Both the position numbers and the translations under genes were made by a program. DNA of 64,000 nt, taken from Bradyrhizobium septentrionale (lineage in GTDB: Bacteria > Pseudomonadota > Alphaproteobacteria > Rhizobiales > Xanthobacteraceae). The stretch spans positions 67,214 through 131,213 of the forward strand of contig NZ_CP088287.1 in NCBI RefSeq assembly GCF_011516645.4, in the 5' to 3' direction. This document shows positions 45,612-54,948 of the stretch, piece after piece (positions within the stretch are counted from its first letter, which is position 1; the number at the start of each line of letters is the position of its first letter). Under the pieces are notes generated by a model, which searched no databases, was not told the DNA's origin, and worked only from the letters and a program-made list of their open reading frames with translations.

Positions 45612-46401
45612 ATTGGAATTTTTGCGCGGCGCGGCGGTCGCGGCCATGGCGCTGCCGTTCATGGCGAGATCCGCCGTCGCCGGCGGCGGCGCCCTCAGTG
45701 GCGGCGCGACCGAGTGGACGCAGATGCTCAACAACAGCGAACTCGTCTCGCTGGTCGGCAAATCGGCCGAGCAGGTGAACAATCAGATCAGGCAGATCAC
45801 GCAGCTCGCCGAGCAGATTCAGAACCAGTTGAAGATCTATAGCAACATGCTGCAGAACACCGCGCAGTTGCCGAACCACGTCTGGGGACAGGTCCAGAAC
45901 GATCTTAACCAGCTCAGGAACGTCGTCAGCCAGGGGCAGGGCATCGCCTTCTCGATGGGCAATATCGACGATGTGTTGAAGCAACGCTTCCAGAGCTACG
46001 CCGACTTCAAGACCAGTCTGCCGAACAACGCCAGCTTCTCGCAGACCTATCAGAACTGGTCCTCGACCAACCGCGACACGATCGGCGGCACGCTGCGCGC
46101 CGCCAGCCTCACCGCCGATCAATTCTCGAGCGAGGAGGCGACCATGTCGCAGCTCCGCACGATGTCGGAAGGCGCCGACGGTCAGATGAAGGCGCTGCAG
46201 GTCGGCCACCAGATCGCGACACAGCAGGTCGCCCAGATGCAGAAGCTGCGCGGGCTAGTCTCGCAACAGATGACGATGATGGCGACCTGGTATCAGTCGG
46301 AGCAGGCCGAGAAGGATCTCTCCCAGGCGCGCCGGCAGGAGTTCTTCAAATCGACGGCGCCGTCGATGTCGGGCGGGCAGGAGATGCGTCCGAGATGGTG
46401 A
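45583..46401 (+). CDS. trbJ: TrbJ (VirB5-like)
   Basis: 272 aa from the ATG at 45583 (GGGGGATC just upstream; a second ATG is at 45604). A signal-like stretch (RGAAVAAMALPFMARSAVAG) is followed by a mostly helical, glutamine-rich protein (SAEQVNNQIRQITQLAEQIQ, QVGHQIATQQVAQMQKLRGL). P-type TrbJ is a periplasmic VirB5 analogue at the pilus tip. It overlaps trbE by 29 bp and trbL by 7 bp, leaving no space for the usual trbK. Confidence 0.9.
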   Translation: MPIRYSPMTRLEFLRGAAVAAMALPFMARSAVAGGGALSGGATEWTQMLNNSELVSLVGKSAEQVNNQIRQITQLAEQIQNQLKIYSNMLQNTAQLPNHVWGQVQNDLNQLRNVVSQGQGIAFSMGNIDDVLKQRFQSYADFKTSLPNNASFSQTYQNWSSTNRDTIGGTLRAASLTADQFSSEEATMSQLRTMSEGADGQMKALQVGHQIATQQVAQMQKLRGLVSQQMTMMATWYQSEQAEKDLSQARRQEFFKSTAPSMSGGQEMRPRW

Positions 46402-47582
46402 CGGCCTCCTTTCTCACCCGTCCTTCGACGGTGCTTGCCATTGTTGTCACAGCGGCCGTCTTTCTTCACACCGTCGGTCCGGCAATCGCCGCCGCGGATG
46501 GGGGCGTGCTGACGACGGTCGAGAACCAGGTGGTCACGGCCGCGAAGGGGTGGGAATCGACCGTCACAAACGCCGCAAAATCGCTGTTCTGGATCCTCGC
46601 CGGCATCGAGGTCGGCATCGCCGCGGTCTGGCTCGCCATCCAGGCCGCGACGATCGAAGCCTGGTTCGCCGAGCTCGTGCGCCGGATCATGTTCATCGGC
46701 TTCTTCGCCTTCGTCCTGGCGGAGGGGCCGAGTTTCGCCAAAGCCGTGGTCGACAGCCTGTTCCAGATCGGCGGCGGCAGCGGCTCGGCTTCACCGGCGA
46801 ACGTCTTCAATGCCGGCCTGACGGTCGCCTCCGCCATGTCGCAGAAGATTTCCTTCGGCGTGTTTCAGGACAACGCACTGGCGCTCTCGGCCTCGCTCGC
46901 CATGATCGTCAGCGTCATCGCCTTTTCGCTCGTCGCGGCGATCTTCCTTGCCGTGCTCGTCGAGATGTATGTCGGCCTTCTCGCCGGCATGATCATGCTC
47001 GGCCTCGGCGGATCGTCCTTCACCAAGGACTTTGCGATCCGCTACCTCGTCTACGCCTTCTCGGTCGGCATGAAGCTCATGTCGCTCGTCATGATCGCCA
47101 AGATCGGTTCCGACGTACTGATCGGCCTCGCCCAGGATACGTCGGTCGGCGACCAGTACCAGACCGCGCTCGCCATCGCCGGCATCGCGGTCGTCGTCTT
47201 CATCCTCGCGATGTACGTGCCGTCCATCGTCCAGGGCGTGGTTCAAGGCGCCTCGGTCAGCAGCGGCATGGAAGTGATCCGGCACGGCGCGCAGGCTGCG
47301 AGTTTCGCGGCCGGAGGCGCTGCCCTCGCGATGGGCGGGGCCAACGCCGGCGCAGCGGCCTTCTCGGCGGCGCGCGCGAGCGGCTCATCGGTCGGCGGCG
47401 CCGCCCTTGCCGGGCTGCGTGGCGCGGCCTCGGCCGGAGGCGCGCTCGCCTCGGCCGCCCACGACAAGGCGATCGGTGCGCCCGGCGCCTATGCCGGATC
47501 TCTGCTCGGGCTCGCCAACGCCAAGCTTGAGAAGAGCGGCGGCGGATCGCCGCCCCCTCCGCCCCAAAAACACGAGAAATGA
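46395..47582 (+). CDS. trbL: TrbL (VirB6-like polytopic membrane protein)
   Basis: A 395-aa protein with an N-terminal signal-like segment, several transmembrane helices (SLFWILAGIEVGIAAVWLAI, MIMFIGFFAFVLAE-like, MIVSVIAFSLVAAIFLAVLV, GLLAGMIMLGLGGSSFTKDF, VFILAMYVPSIVQGVVQGAS) and an Ala/Gly-rich cytoplasmic tail ending PPPPQKHEK. The GLGGSSFT-DFA stretch is the TrbL/VirB6 signature. Starts in the last codons of trbJ. Confidence 0.93.
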   Translation: MVTASFLTRPSTVLAIVVTAAVFLHTVGPAIAAADGGVLTTVENQVVTAAKGWESTVTNAAKSLFWILAGIEVGIAAVWLAIQAATIEAWFAELVRRIMFIGFFAFVLAEGPSFAKAVVDSLFQIGGGSGSASPANVFNAGLTVASAMSQKISFGVFQDNALALSASLAMIVSVIAFSLVAAIFLAVLVEMYVGLLAGMIMLGLGGSSFTKDFAIRYLVYAFSVGMKLMSLVMIAKIGSDVLIGLAQDTSVGDQYQTALAIAGIAVVVFILAMYVPSIVQGVVQGASVSSGMEVIRHGAQAASFAAGGAALAMGGANAGAAAFSAARASGSSVGGAALAGLRGAASAGGALASAAHDKAIGAPGAYAGSLLGLANAKLEKSGGGSPPPPPQKHEK

Positions 47583-47597
47583 CGGAAGAAACGCGTT

Positions 47598-48260
47598 TTG
47601 GCCTCCCCCAACAGTCCCGAAAATCCCTATATCGCCGCACGGCAGGAATGGACCGAGCGCTACGGCTCCTATGTGAAGGCCGCCAGCGCCTGGCGCATTG
47701 TCGGCATCGCGAGCCTCGGCCTCGCGCTCATGAGTACGGCCTATGCGCTCTACCAGAGCACGAAGGTCAAGCTCGTTCCCTACATCGTCGAGGTCGACAA
47801 GCTCGGTTCGTCCGTAAGTGCGGGCTTTCCGGCCCAGATCGAATACGCCGACCCGCGCGTGGTGCGCGCCACGCTCGCCGGCTTCATCACCAACTTCCGA
47901 TCGGTGACGCCGGACACGGTGGTGCAGAAGCAATATATCGACCGCGTCTACGCCATGCTGCGCACGACGGACCCCGCGACCGAAAAGGTCAACGCCTGGT
48001 TCCGCTCGAGCTCTCCCTTCGACAAGGCCAAGACCGCGACGGTCGCGATCGAGGTCAACAATGTCGTGCCACTGTCGCCGCAGTCCTTCCAGATCGACTG
48101 GACCGAGTATGAGCGCGACCGCAAGGGCAAGGAAGTGGCGACCCGGCGCTTCCGGGGCGTGGCCAGCGTCGTGCTGATCCCGCCGCAGGATGAGGCGGTG
48201 ATCCGGCTCAACCCGATCGGTCTCTACCTCAAGGATTTTGACTGGACCGCTCAGATCTGA
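47598..48260 (+). CDS. trbF: TrbF (VirB8 family)
   Basis: A 220-aa protein. [20 protein letters not shown] is followed by one transmembrane helix ([20 protein letters not shown]) and the periplasmic NTF2-like domain ([48 protein letters not shown]). The start is TTG at 47598 with GGAAG upstream; no ATG is available before the conserved NPYIAAR region. It nucleates assembly of the T4SS core. Confidence 0.93.
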   Translation: MASPNSPENPYIAARQEWTERYGSYVKAASAWRIVGIASLGLALMSTAYALYQSTKVKLVPYIVEVDKLGSSVSAGFPAQIEYADPRVVRATLAGFITNFRSVTPDTVVQKQYIDRVYAMLRTTDPATEKVNAWFRSSSPFDKAKTATVAIEVNNVVPLSPQSFQIDWTEYERDRKGKEVATRRFRGVASVVLIPPQDEAVIRLNPIGLYLKDFDWTAQI

Positions 48261-48277
48261 AAGGCGCGCCCTTACCT

Positions 48278-49102
48278 ATGACTGCAACAAGACCAACATT
48301 CCGGGCGGCCCTTCTGATCGCGACCGCCCTCGTTTCCATCACCGGCCTCCACAGCGCCGATGCCCAGAGCCTCAACCGGAAGGAAGCGAAGGGGATGGAT
48401 ATCTCCGGCCAATGGCGCGGCCGAACCGGGCTCGTGACGCGCGGCGCCGATGGCAAGGTGATCTTCCTCTTTGGCGAAGTGCAGCCATCTGTTGTCTGCT
48501 CACCGCTGCAGGTCTGCGACCTCGAGCTGGAGGGCGGGGAGGTCGTGCGCGACGTGCTCGTCGGCGACACCGTGCGCTGGAAGGTCGAGCCCGCGACCTC
48601 CGGCGCGACGGGCGGCCAGGCGATCCACCTCATCGTCAAGCCGACCGAGCCAGGCCTCGTCACCTCCATGGTGGTGACGACGTCGCGACGGACCTATCAC
48701 ATCCAGCTCAAGTCCCACGCCACGCAGTACATGGCGCGGGTCGGCTTCGACTATCCCGAGGACGTGTCCTCGCGCCTGGCGGATGTGAACGCCCGGATCG
48801 AGACGGGCGGCGCCGGCGTGCCGGCAGAGCAATTGAACTTCAGCTATTCGGTCTCGGGCAGCGCGGGCTGGCGGCCGACTCAAGTCTATAGCGACGGCAC
48901 CAAGACGTACATCCAGTTCCCGGAGTCGGTCGCCTCGCGCGACGCGCCGGTCCTGTTCGTAGTCTCGGGCGGGCAGAACCGCATCGTCAATTATCGGATG
49001 AAGAGCAACATGATGATCGTCGACTATGCGGTCGACAGGGCCATCCTTGTCTCCGGCGTCGGCTGGAGCCAGGAAAAAATCACGATCCAGAGGCGAGGGT
49101 GA
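48278..49102 (+). CDS. trbG: TrbG (VirB9 family)
   Basis: A 274-aa secreted core protein. Signal peptide [20 protein letters not shown] to SADAQS; the VirB9/CagX fold follows ([86 protein letters not shown]). Two Cys in the VVCSPLQVC segment may form a disulphide. It makes the outer-membrane core with TrbH and TrbI. Confidence 0.93.
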   Translation: MTATRPTFRAALLIATALVSITGLHSADAQSLNRKEAKGMDISGQWRGRTGLVTRGADGKVIFLFGEVQPSVVCSPLQVCDLELEGGEVVRDVLVGDTVRWKVEPATSGATGGQAIHLIVKPTEPGLVTSMVVTTSRRTYHIQLKSHATQYMARVGFDYPEDVSSRLADVNARIETGGAGVPAEQLNFSYSVSGSAGWRPTQVYSDGTKTYIQFPESVASRDAPVLFVVSGGQNRIVNYRMKSNMMIVDYAVDRAILVSGVGWSQEKITIQRRG

Positions 49103-49106
49103 CGGC

Positions 49107-49571
49107 ATGATCCGCCCTTTCTTCTCCACCTTTCGCCCGGCACGCGCGGCCGCCTTCTTCCTCACGGCCGCCCTTCTTTCCGGATGCGCGACTTTCGGAA
49201 CCGGCGGACTCGTTGCCAGCACCGCCCCAGCCGAACTCTTGGCCCCCGCTGCTTCGGCCGTCGCCGGTGATCTCGTTCCACGCCTTGCCGAACAAATCGG
49301 CCAGGGAAAGGCGACGATTGTCCTAAAGCCCGACGGCTCCGCCTTCGGTTCGGCCCTTGAGACTTCGCTGCGGGGCTGGGGTTACGCGGTCACGACCGAT
49401 CAGGACACCAAGGATCCTAAAGCCATCCGGCTCGCCTATGTGCTCGCCTCCATGGACGGACAGATGCTCGCCCGCCTCTCGACCGGATCGATCGAGATCG
49501 GTCGCGTCTATTCCACGACCGCGACCAGCGCGCTGCCGGCAAGCCCGGTCTCGGTGATGAAGCGCAGCTGA
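49107..49571 (+). CDS. trbH: TrbH conjugal transfer lipoprotein
   Basis: 154 aa from the ATG at 49107 ([20 protein letters not shown]). The lipobox LLSGCATFG places the lipidated Cys at about residue 29. Downstream [40 protein letters not shown] and [20 protein letters not shown] are typical of TrbH of RepABC-plasmid-type trb operons. The distant Met at 49026 would destroy the lipoprotein signal and overlap trbG, so it was not used. Confidence 0.9.
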   Translation: MIRPFFSTFRPARAAAFFLTAALLSGCATFGTGGLVASTAPAELLAPAASAVAGDLVPRLAEQIGQGKATIVLKPDGSAFGSALETSLRGWGYAVTTDQDTKDPKAIRLAYVLASMDGQMLARLSTGSIEIGRVYSTTATSALPASPVSVMKRS

Positions 49572-49584
49572 GGGGAGGGGAGGC

Positions 49585-50880
49585 ATGACCCAATCTCTGC
49601 AGCTCGGCGGCGGCTCCGGCGGGACGGGCGCGCCGAAGGACATTCGCCGTCTCAACCGCCTGCCGATCATCGCCGCGGCCGTGCTCGGCATCGTGTTCCT
49701 CGCGGTGATCTTCTACGGACTGACCTCGCGGGGACTTGTATTCCGCTCAACGTCCGACACGGGTTCGATCGGCGGCGCGCCCGCCACGACCTTCGCCGAT
49801 CAGATGAAGCGCGGCGTTGCCGACGGCCTCATCGGCGACGGCCAACAGCCTCCGCCCGCGGCGCCGACGCCCGAGCCGAAACCTGCCCCGCAAAATCCCT
49901 TCGTCCCGCAACAGCCTGCCGTCGCCGAGCCGAGGGGCGGCGCACTCGAATCCGAAGAAGCCTGGCGGGCGCGTCTGGCCCGCGAAGGACAGGAACAGCT
50001 CCTCCGGGAGCGGCAGCGCCAGAGAATGGCGCGTCTGCAGGCGAGCAACATCGCGCTGGATTCGCCGCTCGCCATCGACACGCAGAAGATTAAGGCTGCG
50101 TCGGCGGCCACGTCGCCGGCGAAACCGGGTGCGATGACACCGGCCTCATCCTCGCCGACCGACCTCTACAGCCTGGCGCTTCTGACCGGGCTCAACGGCC
50201 AGAACCTCGATCCCAACGGGCAAGCGAAGAAGGAGACTTTTTTCAACTCCGACCTCGCCAAGCTCGGCTATCTGCCGAACCAGGTCGTTCCCCCGCGCTC
50301 CTACTATGAGCTGAAGCGCGGCTCCGTCATCCCGGCGACGCTGATCACCGGCATCAATTCCGATCTGCCGGGCCGCATCACCGCTCAGGTCAGCCAGAAC
50401 GTCTTCGACAGCGCCACTGGCTACCGCCTGCTCATCCCGCAAGGCACGAAACTGATGGGCCGCTACGACAGCAAGATCTCCTTCGGCCAGAGCCGCGTCC
50501 TCGTCATCTGGACCGACATCATCTTCCCGAACGGTTCGACGCTCCAGATCGGCGGCATGGCCGGAACGGACGCGGAAGGCTATGGCGGCTTCACCGACCA
50601 GGTCGACAACCACTACTTCAAGACCTTCGGCTCCGCGATCCTGCTCGCGATCATCGGCACGGGCATGGATATGGCGGCCCCGCAAAGCTCGACGCTCGCG
50701 ACGCAGCAGACCGCGTCGGACGCCGCAAGGCGGAATTTTGCGGAAACCTTCGGCCGCGTCGCCGAGCGCACCATCAACAAGAACCTCGACGTGCAGCCGA
50801 CGCTGGAGATTCGCCCCGGTTATCAGTTCAACGTCCTTGTCGATCAGGACATCGTGTTCCCGGGCGCTTATCGGGGCTGA
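49585..50880 (+). CDS. trbI: TrbI (VirB10 family)
   Basis: A 431-aa core protein. An N-terminal cytoplasmic segment precedes one membrane helix (LPIIAAAVLGIVFLAVIFYG), a proline-rich periplasmic linker (about residues 90-115) and the VirB10 barrel domain (RSYYELKRGSVIPATLITGI, TAQVSQNVFDSATGYRLLIP, GTKLMGRYDSKISFGQSRVL, RPGYQFNVLVDQDIVF). GGGGAGGGGAGG before the ATG is a strong RBS. Last gene of the trb operon; no clear terminator follows. Confidence 0.95.
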   Translation: MTQSLQLGGGSGGTGAPKDIRRLNRLPIIAAAVLGIVFLAVIFYGLTSRGLVFRSTSDTGSIGGAPATTFADQMKRGVADGLIGDGQQPPPAAPTPEPKPAPQNPFVPQQPAVAEPRGGALESEEAWRARLAREGQEQLLRERQRQRMARLQASNIALDSPLAIDTQKIKAASAATSPAKPGAMTPASSSPTDLYSLALLTGLNGQNLDPNGQAKKETFFNSDLAKLGYLPNQVVPPRSYYELKRGSVIPATLITGINSDLPGRITAQVSQNVFDSATGYRLLIPQGTKLMGRYDSKISFGQSRVLVIWTDIIFPNGSTLQIGGMAGTDAEGYGGFTDQVDNHYFKTFGSAILLAIIGTGMDMAAPQSSTLATQQTASDAARRNFAETFGRVAERTINKNLDVQPTLEIRPGYQFNVLVDQDIVFPGAYRG

Positions 50881-51351
50881 TCACACGCAATGCGACTGAA
50901 GCCGCCATCGATCGCGATGCTCGATCCACCAGTTTCTGCAATCCGGCCTCTAAATTTTCGCATTTGTTGCGCCAATTATAAATAACAAGCTACGTCAAAC
51001 TGCATGAGACGCGAGGAGAGTGGAACGACACCTATGCACCAACGTCATAACCACGAAAACAGGAGCTTCGCCGAGTTGGCGAGTCAACTTAATCTATCTG
51101 TCCACGATGTGTCATGAGGATCTCGCGGTGAACCGAACCGCGTAGCGCTTCACGTTGAACCCTCGCGACAATGTGCACAAGAAGCGGCGCAGCGAAAATC
51201 GTTGTGTGGCGTGGAAGATCGCCAGCTTTTACCGTTCACAGTCGGCACCACCACCAGACATCAATCTCACCATCACTGCGTCCTGCGCCGAATCGAGCCG
51301 GGTGCTCGCCGCCAGAAAGAAGTCTTCAGAGAAATAATGGATACGAGGAGA
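50881..51351. other. region between trbI and traR, no firm gene
   Basis: No conserved frame is present. A 27-codon frame at 51034-51117 (ATG preceded by GAGGAG at 16 bases) is too short and too poorly spaced to call. The traR promoter should lie here. Confidence 0.45.
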
Positions 51352-52062
51352 ATGGACCTAAAAACCTGGTTTCAGCGACTGACGGACGTCACTTCTGCCG
51401 CGAGAACGCAGGAAGTTCTGAGGGACGCGCTGCCGGATCTCGTGGAGGAATTGGGCTTTGACTGCTACGCCTATCTCTACATCCAGCCATCCAGAACTTA
51501 TGCCTACTCGAACTATTCGCCGGAGTGGCTGAAGCACTATTTCGACAGCGACTACACGACGATTGATCCGGTCGTAAAAACCGCCAGCACGACTTTGCGC
51601 CCATTCACCTGGTGCTCCGGAGGCTCCCGCCATTCGGAAACGAAGGAGGTTCGGCGTTTCTATTCCGAGGCCGGCGACTTCGGGATCAGATCGGGTATCA
51701 GCATCCCGATACGGACGGCCTGCCGGCACATGTCGATGCTGACGCTCGCATCGAGCAAACCGTCCTTGACCCTCGATAAGGATATCGATCAGATCGCCGC
51801 CGTCACGGCGGTCGCGTTCCTGCATGCCAAGCTTGAAGAGCACAATGCGAAGCCGACCGCGCAGCCAACTTTCGAGCTGACGGCCAAGCAGACCCTCTGC
51901 CTCAAATGGTCGGCTGAGGGAAAGCCGATGAAGTCGATCGCCACCCTCGAAAATATGTCGTTCGCGACCGTGAATTTTCATCTCAACAACGCCCGCAAGG
52001 TGCTCGATGCGGGAAGTCTCGCCCAAGCCACGGCACTCGCGACGAAGCTCGGCCTGATCTGA
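51352..52062 (+). CDS. traR: TraR-like LuxR-family quorum-sensing regulator
   Basis: About 236 aa: the autoinducer-binding domain (MDLKTWFQRLTDVTSAARTQ, LGFDCYAYLYIQ, SNYSPEWLKHYFDSDYTTID, PVVKTASTTLRPFTW, DFGIRSGISIPI with Trp, Tyr and Asp of the AHL pocket) and a C-terminal LuxR HTH (ELTAKQTLCLKWSAEGKPMK, FATVNFHLNNARKVLDAGSL). With TraI made 10 kb upstream it would control conjugation. Starts possible at 51352 (GAGGAG directly before) or 51337. The location just downstream of trbI is as in RepABC-type tra/trb regions. Confidence 0.9.
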   Translation: MDLKTWFQRLTDVTSAARTQEVLRDALPDLVEELGFDCYAYLYIQPSRTYAYSNYSPEWLKHYFDSDYTTIDPVVKTASTTLRPFTWCSGGSRHSETKEVRRFYSEAGDFGIRSGISIPIRTACRHMSMLTLASSKPSLTLDKDIDQIAAVTAVAFLHAKLEEHNAKPTAQPTFELTAKQTLCLKWSAEGKPMKSIATLENMSFATVNFHLNNARKVLDAGSLAQATALATKLGLI

Positions 52063-52186
52063 CCGCATCCTGCGCCCCTGGATCTATAGGATGAAACGGC
52101 CCCCAGCGCTGTGAACGCAGTGGGACCATTTCGAGTGGGCGCCCGACTGAGGCTGGGGCCGAGAATCAGGTGCCTACAACACAAGA

Positions 52187-52393
52187 TCAAACACGCAGAT
52201 TTTCTGCGCTGCTCTTACCACGCCTTTGATCCACCTTGACCTCGTAAGAGACTTTCTGCCCCTCACGCAAGTCTGAGAGGCCAGCCCGCTCAACCGCGCT
52301 TATGTGCACAAAAACATCTTGACCGCCGTCATCCGGCTGAATGAAGCCAAACCCCTTGGTCGCGTTGAACCACTTCACAACACCTGTCGCCAC
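52187..52393 (-). CDS. cspA: cold-shock protein (CspA family)
   Basis: A 68-aa single OB-fold protein starting from GTG at 52393: [20 protein letters not shown] (RNP1 KGFGFI), [20 protein letters not shown] (RNP2 VFVHI) and [25 protein letters not shown] lies seven bases upstream. Binds single-stranded nucleic acid and prevents RNA structure. Normal length; the frame is open upstream but the GTG fits the family start. Confidence 0.93.
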   Translation of the reverse strand: MATGVVKWFNATKGFGFIQPDDGGQDVFVHISAVERAGLSDLREGQKVSYEVKVDQRRGKSSAENLRV

Positions 52394-52589
52394 CGTCCGT
52401 CTCCTACTTAAGCAATCGCGTTGACAGTAAATCAGCTTGGACCATTCCCGCAAGCCGACCGGTGTTGATCGCTCAGCTTGTCACCCGTCTGGTGCCATGC
52501 ATCGAATGGGATGCCCCCGGGCGGTTCATCGTTCTCGGCGACATGGAATTGGACAACGTCTGATCGATCGCGGGCCATCGCGCCTACTG

Positions 52590-52740
52590 CCACTGCAAGC
52601 GTCACATTGCACTACTGAACGCTGACCGCTGGCCGGACGGGCTGTCCGACATCGAGCCGCGGTTTGCCGGTCAGGTCTGCGCCTGCTGCTTTCGAGCGTC
52701 CGAGTCGACAGCCGGCGGAACTCGCCGGTGGTACAGACCG
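52590..52740 (+). pseudogene. remnant of a small Cys-rich protein gene
   Basis: The plus strand reads CHCKRHIALLNADRWPDGLS, then DIEPRFAGQVCACCFRASE, the same decayed pattern as at 27776. It directly precedes the IS481 left end. Confidence 0.4.
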
Positions 52741-52748
52741 GATAGATA

Positions 52749-54043
52749 CCCGACAGTTTAGACCGGCATGATTGCCGACAGGTTTCTAGAAGCATCGGCG
52801 GGAGGGCCCGACGATGCCGTTCAGAGAGACCAGTCGGATGGAAGAGCGTATCCGGATGCTTATGGAGTACGAGAGCGGGAACTGGAGCGTGTCGGAGTTG
52901 TGCCGCCGTCACGGTATCTGCCGCGACACGTTTTACGCATGGCGCCAGCGGAAGCAGAGCGGCGATCCGGAGTGGTTCAGGGACCGTTCGCACGCGCCGC
53001 AGCAATGCCGACAAACGACCGATGCGGCGATTGCAGAGAAGGTGATCGCGGCTCGGCAGCGCTTTCCCTATCTGGGACCGCGCAAGCTGCTCGCCCTGCT
53101 TGACCGCCAGGCGCCGGAGATCGATTGGCCGGCGGCGTCGACGATTGGGAGCATTCTCAAGCGCGCGGGGCTGATCTCGCCGGTGAAGCGCCGCCGCCGT
53201 CCGCTCGACCAGCGGCGTCCCTGCACGCCGGTGCAGGAGCCGAACGACGAGTGGAGCGTGGACTTCAAGGGTTGGTTCCGCACCCGCGACCAGTGCCGGA
53301 TTGATCCGTTGACGGTGGCTGACAGCCACAGTCGCTTCCTGATCGAACTGCAGATCGTCGCACCGACGACCGAGGGCGTCCGCCCCCGCTTCGAGAGGGC
53401 TTTCCGCGAGCATGGCCTGCCGCGGGCAATCCGCTGCGACAATGGTTCGCCGTTCGGCTCGCGCGGCGCCGGCGGTCTCACCACATTGTCGGTCTGGTGG
53501 CTGAAGCTCGGCATTACGCCGCACTTCATCCGTCCGGCCTCGCCGCAGGAGAACGGTCGCCATGAGCGCATGCATCGCACCTTGAAGGCGCAAACATCGA
53601 GCCCACCGGCAGATAATGCGTCCGAGCAACAGGCCCGCTTTGACGCCTTCCGAGAGCATTACAATAAGGAACGTCCTCACGAAGCGCTGGGCCAACGGCC
53701 GCCGGAGGACGCCTATCGAGCATCTCAACGCACCATGCCGGATCGCGAGCAAGACCCCTGGTATGACGCCGATCACCAGGCCCGCCGTGTTCGCGGCAAT
53801 GGGGAGATTAAATGGAAAGGCAAGTTCGTCTTTATCGGTCAGGCGCTGGTGAACGAACTTGTCGGCATCGCCGAACTCGATACCGGTGACCACGTCGTCC
53901 GCTTCTGCGACCTCGACGTCGGTCTCATCGACCGCCGCGGCCTGTTCACCCGGTTCGCTCCGCCTCGTGAGGGGCTGCGCGAACCGGGCGAACAGACCGC
54001 TTAACCCAAACTGTCGGGGATCATGCCGGTCCAAAATGTCGGG
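52749..54043 (+). mobile_element. IS481-family element
   Basis: The ends form an about 34-bp inverted repeat: CCCGACAGTTTAGACCGGCA at 52749, and the inverse of CTGTCGGGGATCATGCCGGT through ATGTCGGG ending at 54043. Part of the end motif (GAATCATGCCGGTT) is repeated just beyond 54043, so the true right edge may be a few bases further. Confidence 0.75.
52814..54004 (+). CDS. IS481-family transposase
   Basis: A 396-aa DDE transposase: MPFRETSRMEERIRMLMEYE, HTH WSVSELCRRHGICRDTFYAW, EWSVDFKGWFRTRDQCRIDP (Asp), PRAIRCDNGSPFGSRGAGGL (Asp), RPASPQENGRHERMHRTLKA (Glu), then a C-terminal extension (YDADHQARRVRGNGEIKWKG) typical for the family. No lesions seen. Confidence 0.93.
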   Translation: MPFRETSRMEERIRMLMEYESGNWSVSELCRRHGICRDTFYAWRQRKQSGDPEWFRDRSHAPQQCRQTTDAAIAEKVIAARQRFPYLGPRKLLALLDRQAPEIDWPAASTIGSILKRAGLISPVKRRRRPLDQRRPCTPVQEPNDEWSVDFKGWFRTRDQCRIDPLTVADSHSRFLIELQIVAPTTEGVRPRFERAFREHGLPRAIRCDNGSPFGSRGAGGLTTLSVWWLKLGITPHFIRPASPQENGRHERMHRTLKAQTSSPPADNASEQQARFDAFREHYNKERPHEALGQRPPEDAYRASQRTMPDREQDPWYDADHQARRVRGNGEIKWKGKFVFIGQALVNELVGIAELDTGDHVVRFCDLDVGLIDRRGLFTRFAPPREGLREPGEQTA

Positions 54044-54079
54044 AATCATGCCGGTTGAACACGGTAAGTGAGGGTCTAC

Positions 54080-54093
54080 TTGACCCAAATCAA
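54080..54093 (+). promoter_or_regulatory. FixK/FNR-type box upstream of the Spy-like gene
   Basis: TTGACCCAAATCAA fits the TTGA-N6-TCAA consensus of the FNR/FixK family. It lies 66 bp before the start at 54159, a workable activator distance. The adjacent fixK-like gene (56131) is broken, so a chromosomal FixK/FNR protein would be needed. Confidence 0.6.
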
Positions 54094-54158
54094 TCTGCTT
54101 CAGAACTCCTATGGCCTTCTGCTTGGGGGGCGAACGACACGAGACCCAGGAGTTTGCG

Positions 54159-54668
54159 ATGAGGATCAGAACGATAGCCTTTGCAGCAACCGCAGTTCTC
54201 TTAACAGCATCAACACTTGCCTACGCAGCGGAGACCTCTTCCACGGTAGGAATGGGGCATCCTAGCGCCGCCGACCTCAACGCCTTGACGGATGCGCGCG
54301 TCGGCATGATCAAGGCCGCCTTGCAGCTTACGCCCGATCAGGAAAAATACTGGCCGCCCGTGGAAGGGGCCATCCGTGCGAGAGCGAAGAACCGACAAGT
54401 CCGCTTCGAGCGGGTGGCCGAACTGCGCGATAGCAGCCCAATGGAAGCGATTGGTGAACGCAATCCGGTCGAACTTATGCAACGTCGAGCAGAAATACTG
54501 AGTCAACGCGCGGTTGACCTCAAGAAGCTCGCCGACACGTGGGAACCGCTTTATAAGACGCTAACACCGGACCAGAAGAAGAGGATGGCATTCGCGACAT
54601 ACGCGGCGATGCGCGGGATGCGAGATGCGATTGAACATCAGATCGAAACCGAAGATGACGACGACTAG
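54159..54668 (+). CDS. Spy/CpxP (LTXXQ) family periplasmic protein
   Basis: 169 aa from the ATG at 54159: signal peptide MRIRTIAFAATAVLLTASTL to AYA, then a helical protein with two LTxxQ motifs (ALQLTPDQEKYWPPVEGAIR and YKTLTPDQKKRMAF). The acidic tail ends DDDD. Spy-type chaperones bind unfolded proteins in the periplasm. The start at 54159 was chosen for the signal peptide; the upstream ATG at 54111 adds an unlikely extension. FNR/FixK-type box upstream suggests low-oxygen control. Confidence 0.85.
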   Translation: MRIRTIAFAATAVLLTASTLAYAAETSSTVGMGHPSAADLNALTDARVGMIKAALQLTPDQEKYWPPVEGAIRARAKNRQVRFERVAELRDSSPMEAIGERNPVELMQRRAEILSQRAVDLKKLADTWEPLYKTLTPDQKKRMAFATYAAMRGMRDAIEHQIETEDDDD

Positions 54669-54948
54669 ACTACCTGGCGTGACGCGTCGCGGAGCAACAA
54701 GTTTTGGTCCGCGACGATCGTCGATACACGCAATCCGGAATCAACGCATTTGATGGCGCGCCGGTGCCCTGACAATTTCGGCGATGCCCGACGTCTCAAA
54801 GGCCAGATTGATGTAGTCGGCCACCTCGTGACGGCTTTAGGCCGGCCAGATTGGCGATCTGGGAGATGATCTTTCAGACATATTCTCTCCAACAAAAGGC
54901 CGGCAGAGATGCCGGCCTAATTGATTGGAGAAAAGTATTAGGACAAGG
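54669..54948. other. intergenic, no gene seen
   Basis: A 280-bp gap between two convergent genes. An inverted repeat GGCCGGCA, then TGCCGGCC near 54896-54917 (GGCCGGCAGAGATGCCGGCC) followed by TAATTGATTG could terminate the outer-membrane protein gene. Confidence 0.4.

Noticed and set aside
51034..51117. 27-codon ORF between trbI and traR (MHQRHNHENRSFAELASQLN...)
   Set aside because: Its only RBS candidate is 16 bases away and the product has no recognisable pattern; not enough to call a gene or a TraM-like regulator.
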